13,161 nt of DNA, taken from assembly GCA_036660495.1 (NCBI GenBank), contig JAVXAN010000024.1:1-13161 (forward strand), written 5' to 3'. Positions 7,068 through 13,004 of the stretch are shown here, one piece after another. The position numbers and the translations under genes were made by a program. The stretch comes from JAVXAN01 sp036660495 (GTDB lineage Bacteria; Bacillota_I; Bacilli_A; RF39; UBA660). Position 1 is the first letter of the stretch. The number at the start of each line of letters is the position of its first letter. Under the pieces are notes generated by a model, which was given only the letters and a program-made list of their open reading frames with translations, had not been told where the DNA came from and did not search any database.

Positions 7068-7553
7068 ATGATACAAGTTTTAGAAAAAGACTTTCTAAAT
7101 GATCCATTTATAAAAACGGATAAATGTAAAAGTATTGCAATAAATAAAAGATTGAATTTTAACACAAAAGATATTTATTATTTTGGTAATTATCAACAAG
7201 ATAAACTTGATAAGGTTTTTAAAAAAATTAATAATAATAAAAAATTAATTAAAAATGCCATTGAAAACAAGGCAAAAATAATAATATGTGGTAACAGCTA
7301 CGAATTGTTTAATAATCGTTTTAACGTTAAAGATTCAATAAATCTGTTTACCGCTTTTAACAATAATAATTTTACTAAAAGAAGATTTAGTAAATTTATG
7401 AAAATACGCGAAAAAAATGATGATACTTTAGAAAAAATCAGCAGTTTAAATTATGTTGTTCAAAATGAAAACTTTAAATACAAAAATTTATATTGTGTAA
7501 AAAGTCAGGAAAGCGTTAAGATTGCCATCAAAAGATTAAAAAAGACAAAATAA
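7068..7553 (+). CDS. Small lysine/asparagine-rich protein, possibly a degenerate GatD-like amidotransferase
   Basis: This 161-residue protein is the only plus-strand gene. I do not recognise it with certainty. Its middle resembles GatD, the class I glutamine amidotransferase partner of MurT: DIYYFGNYQQD (35-45) corresponds to the DIvfiGGGQD region, KNAIENKAKIIICGNSYELF (62-81) to the helix plus nucleophile turn ICGGYQLLG (candidate nucleophile C74), INLFTAF to the gLlDfyT strand, and VVQNEN (130-135) to GFENH. It is much shorter than GatD (about 240), lacks the N-terminal strand region, and ends before the block carrying the catalytic His. No murT is adjacent. The frame is clean, begins at an ATG with GGTGAT upstream, and ends inside a shared bidirectional terminator. 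It may be a non-catalytic relict or a divergent family; the GatD link is inference by eye. Confidence 0.7.
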   Translation: MIQVLEKDFLNDPFIKTDKCKSIAINKRLNFNTKDIYYFGNYQQDKLDKVFKKINNNKKLIKNAIENKAKIIICGNSYELFNNRFNVKDSINLFTAFNNNNFTKRRFSKFMKIREKNDDTLEKISSLNYVVQNENFKYKNLYCVKSQESVKIAIKRLKKTK

Positions 7554-7576
7554 ACCTTTTCCTTATTTTGTCTTTT
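7540..7576. terminator. Bidirectional terminator shared by two convergent genes
   Basis: AAAAGACAAAATAA (7540-7553) is a perfect inverted repeat of 7563-7576, with a nine-base loop. Both arms contain a stop codon: TAA at 7551-7553 for the plus-strand gene and at 7565-7563 for the minus-strand gene. The A-rich and T-rich arms give U-runs in both directions. Confidence 0.85.
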
Positions 7577-8093
7577 CTACTTTAAGTGGCGATTTAAAAT
7601 TATGGTCAACACTTTCTTTATATTCAAATAATAATGCTGTTAAAAAATATAACATAAGTATTAGAATTACTATTTCTAACAAGTTAATTAATGTTTTTAA
7701 CTTGTTTTTTATTTGTTTTTTACTTTCTTGGTAGCGTCCACAAACACTACAATAATTATCATCTACCAATATTTTTGCATTACAGTTATCACATTTTCTA
7801 AATTCAAATTCAGAATTTTGAAATAAACTTAATTTTTTTTGTTTAACCAAAGCCTTTGGCACAAAGTTAGCAGTCTTACTAATGTTTTTATCCTTTAACT
7901 CAATTAATATTTTAATCAAAAAATAAATAACAAGTGATATTATCGAAATATATAAATATATTTTTAAATTTAAAATAATTTGATTTAACATAATAGCATT
8001 ATTTGCTAACTTATAAAAAATAATGTTACCCAAATAAATTATAGCTGAACTTATTGAAATTCCAAGTGGAATAAAAGTTAGCATATTTTTCAT
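7563..8093 (-). CDS. Zinc-ribbon membrane protein of unknown function
   Basis: The 176-residue protein has two N-terminal membrane segments (about 7-28 and 43-65), a basic cytoplasmic stretch, a compact zinc ribbon with C101-x2-C104 and C115-x2-C118 (CDNC, CSVC), and a third membrane segment (about 136-156). The pattern of CxxC...YCSVCGRY is that of the small zinc-ribbon domains often attached to bacterial membrane proteins of unknown role; no enzyme motif is visible. The ATG at 8093 follows TAGGTGAT. It has its own promoter and ends in the terminator shared with the convergent gene at 7068-7553. With three membrane spans the ribbon and the C-terminal tail should lie on opposite sides; by the positive-inside rule the ribbon, flanked by lysines, is probably cytoplasmic. 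Confidence 0.8.
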   Translation of the reverse strand: MKNMLTFIPLGISISSAIIYLGNIIFYKLANNAIMLNQIILNLKIYLYISIISLVIYFLIKILIELKDKNISKTANFVPKALVKQKKLSLFQNSEFEFRKCDNCNAKILVDDNYCSVCGRYQESKKQIKNKLKTLINLLEIVILILMLYFLTALLFEYKESVDHNFKSPLKVEKTK

Positions 8094-8121
8094 AAAATCA
8101 CCTACTTAACTAAATGCTTCT

Positions 8122-8149
8122 ATTATAACTATTTTTATTAAAATGTAAA
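8122..8149 (-). promoter_or_regulatory. Promoter of the zinc-ribbon membrane protein
   Basis: TTTACA (8149-8144), a 16-base spacer and a perfect TATAAT (8127-8122) on the minus strand, about 28 bases before the ATG. Confidence 0.65.
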
Positions 8150-8183
8150 GCATTAACATTAATTAGTATAAATCATAAATAAC

Positions 8184-9767
8184 TTACTGGATTTCTAAAT
8201 ATTCATCATAAGTAGTAATTTTATCAATATATTTACCATCTTCTTTAAATTCTATAATCCTATTTGCCACACTTTGAATCAACTCATAATCATAAGATGA
8301 AAATAAAACCACTCCTTTAAATAACTTCATACCATTATTTAAAGCGGTTATTGACTCAATGTCTAAGTGGTTAGTTGGTTCATCTAAAATTATAACGTTT
8401 GCTTGTTTTAACATCATTCTAGAAAACATCAATCTTACTTTTTCGCCACCTGATAAAACGTTTATTTTCTTTAAAGCTTCTTCTCCTGAAAAAAGCATTC
8501 TTCCTAAAAAGCCTCTTAAAAAAGCTTCTTCCTGTTCCTTTGAGTAAGGCCTTAAAAAGTCAATTAAAGTTTGATTTTCTTTAAAATACTTATCATGATC
8601 CTTTGGAAAATACGAATAATTTGTAGTTGCACCCCATTTAATTATGCCCTCATCCGGTTCTATTTCCCCAGTTATTATTTTAAATAACGTTGTTTTAGCA
8701 AGTTCACTTTTACCTACAAAAGCAACTTTATCGGTATTATTAATTATTAAATTAAAGTTTTTTAAAACCACTTGTCCATCAATGGTTTTAGAAATTCCTT
8801 TTAATTCTAAAACATCTCTTCCCAAGTCACGCTCCATATCAAAATTAATATATGGGTATTTTCTTGAGGATGGTTTCAAATCTTCTAGTTCAATTTTTTC
8901 TAACGATTTTTTTCTAGATGTCGCTTGCTTAGATTTAGAAGCATTAGCACTAAACCTTCTAATGAAATCTTGCAACTCTTTTATTTTATCCTCTTTTTTC
9001 TTATTACTATCTTTTATTTGTCTTTGAAGTAATTGACTTGATTCATACCAAAAATCATAATTTCCAATGTATAAAGAAATCTTTTCATAATCTATATCAA
9101 CAATATGGGTACATACTTTATTTAAAAAATGACGATCATGGGATACTACTATAACCGTGTTTTTAAATTCTAATAAGAAGTTTTCTAACCATATTTTAGT
9201 ATTAATATCTAAATAATTAGTAGGTTCATCTAGTATTAAAATATCTGGATTACCAAATAAAGCTTGAGCTAGCAAAACCTTTACTTTATCTTCTCCTGAT
9301 AAATTAGCCATTTTATCATTGTAATATATTTGGTCTAAACCTAAACCACTCAAGAGAATAGAAGCGTCACTTTCAGCTTGCCACCCATCCATTTCAGCAA
9401 ATTCAGCTTCTAACTCACCAACTCTAAGTCCATCTTCATCGCTAAAGTTTTCTTTAGAATATATTTCATCTTTTTCCTTCATTATGTTATATAGTTTTTG
9501 ATTTCCCATCATAACCGTTTGAATAACTTCAAATTCATCATAAGCGTTATGATCTTGCTTTAAAACAGAAATTCTTTCACCATTACTTATAAATATTTCT
9601 CCAGAAGTTGATTCTATCTCACCAGATAGAATTTTTAAAAAAGTACTTTTTCCAGCTCCGTTAGCACCAATTACTCCATAACAATTTCCTTGAGTAAATT
9701 TTAAATTAACATTGTCAAATAAAATTCTTTTTCCAAATCTTAAGCTTAAATTATTAACTGATAACAT
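8184..9767 (-). CDS. ABC-F family ATPase, YbiT/YkpA type
   Basis: This soluble protein has two ABC ATPase domains and no membrane segments; ABC-F proteins act on the ribosome, and this branch is thought to be a translation factor rather than an exporter. Length is 527 residues. Domain 1: Walker A GANGAGKST (34-42), signature LSGED (156-160), Walker B with E181, His switch H210. A charged linker (about 245-300) contains the RFSANASKSKQATSR motif typical of this branch. Domain 2: Walker A altered to GKSELAKTT (352-360), signature LSGGE (438-442), Walker B DEPTNHLD with E463, and Tyr492 where the switch His is expected. Thus one composite ATP site looks intact and the other degenerate. The start is the ATG at 9767 behind GGAGGT; the longer frame starting 18 codons upstream runs through that site and a terminator arm. 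It follows the glycosyltransferase but a terminator separates them. Confidence 0.94.
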   Translation of the reverse strand: MLSVNNLSLRFGKRILFDNVNLKFTQGNCYGVIGANGAGKSTFLKILSGEIESTSGEIFISNGERISVLKQDHNAYDEFEVIQTVMMGNQKLYNIMKEKDEIYSKENFSDEDGLRVGELEAEFAEMDGWQAESDASILLSGLGLDQIYYNDKMANLSGEDKVKVLLAQALFGNPDILILDEPTNYLDINTKIWLENFLLEFKNTVIVVSHDRHFLNKVCTHIVDIDYEKISLYIGNYDFWYESSQLLQRQIKDSNKKKEDKIKELQDFIRRFSANASKSKQATSRKKSLEKIELEDLKPSSRKYPYINFDMERDLGRDVLELKGISKTIDGQVVLKNFNLIINNTDKVAFVGKSELAKTTLFKIITGEIEPDEGIIKWGATTNYSYFPKDHDKYFKENQTLIDFLRPYSKEQEEAFLRGFLGRMLFSGEEALKKINVLSGGEKVRLMFSRMMLKQANVIILDEPTNHLDIESITALNNGMKLFKGVVLFSSYDYELIQSVANRIIEFKEDGKYIDKITTYDEYLEIQ

Positions 9768-9812
9768 ATTATTACCTCCACACACTTTATTAAGTTTACT
9801 TGATTTACATTT

Positions 9813-9842
9813 AAAAAGCAAGAATAATGTTTTTCTTGCTTT
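9813..9842 (-). terminator. Terminator after the glycosyltransferase gene
   Basis: AAAGCAAGAA and TTCTTGCTTT (9842-9833 and 9824-9815 on the minus strand) form a 10-bp stem with an eight-base loop, followed by two more T residues and AAA. The first arm overlaps the stop codon of the glycosyltransferase. The end of the hairpin, TTGCTT followed 17 bases later by TAAACT, could double as a weak promoter for the ABC-F gene. Confidence 0.75.
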
Positions 9843-10845
9843 ATTTCATTAGTTCTTCATACACTTTACGAAGCTGTTTACCAACAATTCTTAAATCTCT
9901 TTGTTCAGCAACTTTATACGCCTCATCTACTAAGCTAGGTAATTTTCCATCAAAGAAAAGTTTTATCTTTTTTTCAAATTCATCTATGTCTTTAGCTTTA
10001 TAAACGTTTTTTCCATCAACTAACCATTCATCAAAAATAGGGATATCTCTTATTATCGCATCTTTTTTACAAGCGCATGCTTCAATAATCGGAATTCCTT
10101 CAGTTTCTTCTAAGGTTGGAAATAAATATAAATCCGCGCCAGTCATTGCCCCTTTAATCACGTCTGGTTCAACGTAACCAGCAAAGGTTAAGTTATCAAT
10201 TTTAGTTGCAACAGCCTTCCTAACTGGCTTTGTAGATGCTGCTAAAGGACTATAACCAAACCATATAAACTTATATTCTGGCATTCTTTTAGCTAACTTA
10301 ACAAAGTCTACAATTCCTTTCCTTTCAATATATAATCCAATTCCAAAAATAACCTTATCGGCTTTTTTATAACCATATGTTTTTCTAAACTTTTCTCCTA
10401 ACTTTTTATCTTGTTTAAAAAATTCAATTTCAATTCCGTTTGAAACGTCGTATATCTTTTTGTTTTCTAAACCTTTGTATCCTTCTAATAACTTTCTTGA
10501 ATATAAAGTGGGTGTTACTATTACGTTTCCTAAACTATAGCACTTTATCAACCATTTTTTAAACAAGGGAGATATTTGACGACAAAAAATAAAACCATCT
10601 TTAAAGTCTTCTTCAGTTGAATGAGCATGGTAAACAACCTTTTTACCGTTTTTTCGCGCCCTTTTTGCTAAAAAATATGACTTTAAAAAATAAGTATTTA
10701 TGTGTAAAATATCATAATCATCTTTCGGATTTAGTGTATAAGGAATTTTTTCATATTCCAAAGCTTTCATTTGATGCTTTATAGCTTTACCTAAGCCAGA
10801 CTTACCAACTTGCTTTAATCCCTCTGTGTACAAAAGAATCTTCAT
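9841..10845 (-). CDS. GT4 glycosyltransferase, probable diacylglycerol glycolipid synthase (alDGS/CpoA-like)
   Basis: The 334-residue protein has the GT-B fold pattern of family GT4: an N-terminal Rossmann-like start (MKILLYTEG), a donor-binding C-terminal half with GIGLYIERKG (168-177), and the E-x7-E element at E247-E255 (EETEGIPIIEAC). Its N-terminal half (KSGLGKAIKHQMKALE, DILHINTY, HAHSTEEDF, SPLFKKWL, TPTLYSRKLL) closely recalls the membrane glycolipid enzymes that add a second hexose to monoglucosyl-diacylglycerol, such as Acholeplasma DGS and pneumococcal CpoA; the basic, aromatic N-terminal surface fits membrane association. The precise sugar and linkage are inference. The gene for the first-step enzyme (MGS) usually nearby is not in this window. 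It follows the OapA-like gene by 7 bases, so the two are co-transcribed. AGGG before the ATG is a modest ribosome site. Confidence 0.88.
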   Translation of the reverse strand: MKILLYTEGLKQVGKSGLGKAIKHQMKALEYEKIPYTLNPKDDYDILHINTYFLKSYFLAKRARKNGKKVVYHAHSTEEDFKDGFIFCRQISPLFKKWLIKCYSLGNVIVTPTLYSRKLLEGYKGLENKKIYDVSNGIEIEFFKQDKKLGEKFRKTYGYKKADKVIFGIGLYIERKGIVDFVKLAKRMPEYKFIWFGYSPLAASTKPVRKAVATKIDNLTFAGYVEPDVIKGAMTGADLYLFPTLEETEGIPIIEACACKKDAIIRDIPIFDEWLVDGKNVYKAKDIDEFEKKIKLFFDGKLPSLVDEAYKVAEQRDLRIVGKQLRKVYEELMK

Positions 10846-10852
10846 AATATCC

Positions 10853-11452
10853 CTACTTTCCTAATTTTTCTCTTTTAAATACTGAAATTATTTTTGCAAC
10901 TCTAAATACTATTATATCACTTTTATTAATTGCGTAGCTTTTACCAATTGCTTTTCCACCAATTGTTAAAGCCGCTATCAGAGCAGTTAGTAATAAAGTT
11001 ACTACGCTCATATTAAAGGCGTTTTCTAAAGCAATAATTTGGGAAATCATAAGTCCCAATGACCCACTAATTATTCCTGCAATATCACCAATTACGTCAT
11101 TGCAAAATGCTGAAACCTTTTCAGCGTTTGTTATTAAATTAATAGCTGTTTTACTGCCTCTTATTTTCTTTGAAGCCATGGAATTAAAAGGTTTTAAATC
11201 AGCTGCAGTTACTGAAACACCAATCATATCAAAAACAACTCCAATAACTACGATTAATAAAATAACGATTATTCCTGACAGAGTATTAAACTTTGGAACA
11301 ATTACTTCTGATGCCCCTGAAAAAAATAATGATATAAAATATGCTGCTAAAGTTATTTTTATAATCCAAATAAAGTCTATATATTTTCTCGGCTTTTTAT
11401 CAATTTTTTTTAACTTTTTTTCATATTTTTCATAGGTTTTCTTTAATTTCAT
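10853..11452 (-). CDS. oapA: Four-helix DUF21/CorB-like membrane protein, candidate OapA
   Basis: The 199-residue protein has a basic N-terminus (about half Lys/Tyr/Glu to residue 24) and four predicted membrane helices (about 27-50, 58-83, 120-142, 146-167), then a basic tail. Between helices 2 and 3 is the conserved block DMIGVSVTAADLKPFNSMAS (75-94), then NAEKVSAFCNDVIGDIAG (109-126). This block marks a family annotated as CorB-like or DUF21-related, to which OapA, the protein partner of OLE RNA, belongs as I recall it. In that family the position after AAD is often Glu; here it is Leu86. A candidate OLE RNA lies 730 bases upstream on the same strand, which supports the name. The start is the ATG at 11452 behind AGGAGAT; the longer frame adds nine residues across that site. 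The protein is probably involved in membrane or magnesium homeostasis, by analogy only. Confidence 0.8.
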   Translation of the reverse strand: MKLKKTYEKYEKKLKKIDKKPRKYIDFIWIIKITLAAYFISLFFSGASEVIVPKFNTLSGIIVILLIVVIGVVFDMIGVSVTAADLKPFNSMASKKIRGSKTAINLITNAEKVSAFCNDVIGDIAGIISGSLGLMISQIIALENAFNMSVVTLLLTALIAALTIGGKAIGKSYAINKSDIIVFRVAKIISVFKREKLGK

Positions 11453-11486
11453 TTTATCTCCTAACGTATAATAAAGCAAAAAAAGT

Positions 11487-12134
11487 TTATCTTAAACCCT
11501 TTTTACCGTTTTCTGACATATAAAAATTTATTGTTGTTTGGAATGGATCTTCTTGCTTATCATCCTCAGCAACGTGATTATATTCAGAAACGTTTGTTTC
11601 TGAAAACGTAGTGTTATTAAGTTTTTCTTGTTTTTCTAACATTTTATTAAATTCGTTTTTTATCGATATAAGGTTATTTTGACATTCAGTTAAGTAAGTT
11701 ATTTTTTCGTCTAAAACTTTAACTTCTAATTTTTTTTCTTTATTTAATTTCCCAAAAAGTCCTGGTTTTATAGTTCCTTTATTAATTATAAGCATGCTTA
11801 TAATTTCTTCTACCTTATCAACATTTTTATCTATGTTGTTGATATTATCATCTAAAACAATCGAAGTTGGCGTAATTATCCCAGCCACACATTTTAAAAT
11901 ATCTTTATTAAAAGATTTAACCTTATGTTGAAGAAGTCTTAAATCCTTGTCAATCACGGTTTTTAGTGCTTCTACGAAGTCTTTTGAGTACTTAGTAGGT
12001 TTTGATTTAAGTGTTTCATCTGCAAATGTAGTATCGTCTTTAGACTTACTATCTATATTATGAGTTTCATTATTTGTTTTTTTAGTATCTAAATCTTGAA
12101 AAATATCATCAATTTGAGTACTAATATTATCCAT
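11487..12134 (-). CDS. Uncharacterised helical protein between the candidate OLE RNA and the OapA-like gene
   Basis: I do not recognise this 215-residue protein. It has no membrane segment or signal peptide. Residues 1-50 are polar and acidic, probably disordered (DTKKTNNETHNIDSKSKDD). Residues 50-125 and 135-180 look helical with heptad-like spacing of Leu/Ile/Val, suggesting a coiled-coil bundle. A glycine/proline break (IKPGLFGKLNKEKK, about 122-135) separates them. The tail after 180 is acidic with a last conserved-looking segment around DPFQTTINFYM. The ATG follows AGGAGG at seven bases. It stands between the terminator of the candidate OLE RNA and the OapA-like gene, 34 bases upstream of the latter's ATG, so all three are likely read in one direction and may be functionally linked. 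Phage-shock-like or toxic-anion-resistance-like helical proteins have a similar look, but no motif supports a name. Confidence 0.85.
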   Translation of the reverse strand: MDNISTQIDDIFQDLDTKKTNNETHNIDSKSKDDTTFADETLKSKPTKYSKDFVEALKTVIDKDLRLLQHKVKSFNKDILKCVAGIITPTSIVLDDNINNIDKNVDKVEEIISMLIINKGTIKPGLFGKLNKEKKLEVKVLDEKITYLTECQNNLISIKNEFNKMLEKQEKLNNTTFSETNVSEYNHVAEDDKQEDPFQTTINFYMSENGKKGLR

Positions 12135-12162
12135 AATTTAGCCTCCTATCTTTTATATTACT

Positions 12163-12178
12163 ATTATATGATATCATA
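12163..12178 (-). promoter_or_regulatory. -10 box overlapped by a 12-base palindrome before the 215-residue gene
   Basis: A perfect TATAAT (12168-12163) lies about 20 bases before the AGGAGG site of the gene at 11487-12134. A perfect 12-base palindrome, TATGATATCATA (12178-12167), overlaps it by two bases. No good -35 box is seen at the usual distance, because that position falls in the terminator of the upstream RNA. The palindrome could be an operator or simply part of an AT-rich leader. Confidence 0.35.
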
Positions 12179-12180
12179 AA

Positions 12181-12211
12181 ATAAAAAGATTGTACACAAA
12201 AGTACAATCTT
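12181..12211 (-). terminator. Terminator of the candidate OLE RNA
   Basis: AAGATTGTAC (12211-12202), a six-base loop and GTACAATCTT (12195-12186) form a perfect 10-bp stem. On the minus strand it is followed by T-rich TTTATTTT. It ends the non-coding transcript that begins near 12792. Confidence 0.88.
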
Positions 12212-12792
12212 ATTTATTTTTTATATGGTGGAATCTCTTATAACAAACTTTGCGTCTTAGGTCAAGTTGGATTTCCCACTTTTTCACCTTCTGTTACCAT
12301 CCGGTCGTTCCCATTTAAGAAAAAGTGTATTTCGTTTCCGAAAATACTACATGATTACCACTTAGTACGCACTGCAATTTTATAAAAGTAACAGTCTAGG
12401 AAATTTCTTCATAAGTATAAATCAATTATTAGCACTTTTTTGCAATGATAATTTCAAATAGCGATAGCAAGTTTCTTATGCCTAAGGCCCTTACCTGATC
12501 TATTATCCCAGTATCATCACTCAAGGCAAGCTACACTACTCGTAGCGCTAGCCACATAGTAGGTTTAATCTCAATTCGTACAAAGTCAAGCTTTGCACAA
12601 GGATGAGTCTCCGCGTATTGATGGGTCAAAGAATCTGTATGCCATTACAGCTAGCCCAGCAAACATCCATCCAGCACTCACCCCAATCTGGGCGAAAGAG
12701 GCAAGCACAAGAAGTTTCACAGGTGTGCTCTTTAACGAATTTTTAGGCCCGTCCTCATAAAAGTTATACAAACTAGAATACTGCTCCACCGG
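12182..12792 (-). ncRNA. ole: Large structured non-coding RNA, candidate OLE RNA
   Basis: A transcript of about 610 bases is bounded by a strong promoter (12827-12799) and a terminator. It is clearly richer in G and C than its flanks and has no credible protein frame. Its ends pair: GGTGGA (12790-12785) with TCCACC (12232-12227), and inside that TATAAC (12768-12763) with GTTATA (12244-12239). A local hairpin at 12347-12327 closes a GAAA tetraloop, and CTTGCC (12530-12525) can pair with GGTAAG (12495-12490). Length, structural complexity and an OapA-like gene one gene downstream on the same strand match OLE RNA, an abundant membrane-associated RNA of Firmicutes that works with OapA. I could not align it to a covariance model, so the class is inference; ROOL, GOLLD or a new class remain possible. 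That it is a structured RNA gene is much surer than its name. Confidence 0.75.
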
Positions 12793-12798
12793 TTAATA

Positions 12799-12827
12799 AA
12801 TATAACATATTTCTAAATTAAAGTCAA
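12799..12827 (-). promoter_or_regulatory. Promoter of the large non-coding RNA
   Basis: TTGACT (12827-12822) and TATATT (12804-12799) with exactly 17 bases between them, on the minus strand. The expected start near 12792 is two bases from the GGTGGA that pairs with the RNA's 3' end. It is among the best promoter matches in the window, fitting a highly expressed RNA. Confidence 0.82.
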
Positions 12828-12872
12828 AACACTTAACTCTCTTATTATAAGATTATATGTTTTTAAAGCAAA

Positions 12873-12932
12873 TTAATTTCCTGTTATTCTATTGTTTTTT
12901 TCCACTTCTTTTTTACTAAGTGAAACTTTCAT
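12873..12932 (-). CDS. Possible 19-residue small ORF
   Basis: An ATG at 12932 follows an excellent AGGAGGAGAT ribosome site and opens 19 codons (MKVSLSKKEVEKNNRITGN) ending in TAA. The peptide is basic and hydrophilic. It lies between the end of the membrane-protein gene at 13005 and the promoter of the large RNA. It may be a genuine small protein, a leader peptide, or the remnant of a decayed gene; the ribosome site is the only positive evidence. Confidence 0.4.
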   Translation of the reverse strand: MKVSLSKKEVEKNNRITGN

Positions 12933-13004
12933 ATCTCCTCCTGATTTTTATATTTTAACATTATTTAGAATTTATTTAAAATAATAATTAAAAACCACTT
13001 TAAA

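Noticed and set aside
9768..9821. N-terminal extension of 18 residues on the ABC-F protein
   Set aside because: The extension would begin inside the terminator of the preceding gene and run through the GGAGGT ribosome site; family members begin with MLSVxN as at 9767.
12586..12789. A 67-codon minus-strand frame with a hydrophobic segment inside the large RNA region
   Set aside because: It would start at a GTG only a few bases after the predicted transcript start, without any ribosome binding site, and the same bases form the terminal pairing of the RNA. The surrounding sequence has properties of a structured RNA. A coding role is not excluded but is less likely.
12182..12792. RNase P RNA, tmRNA, SRP RNA or 6S RNA as identity of the large RNA
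   Set aside because: I found none of their hallmark sequences (for example the GAGGAAAGTCC of RNase P RNA, a CCA-ended tRNA-like fold with tag frame, or the SRP GGAA-type core), and the length fits none of them well.
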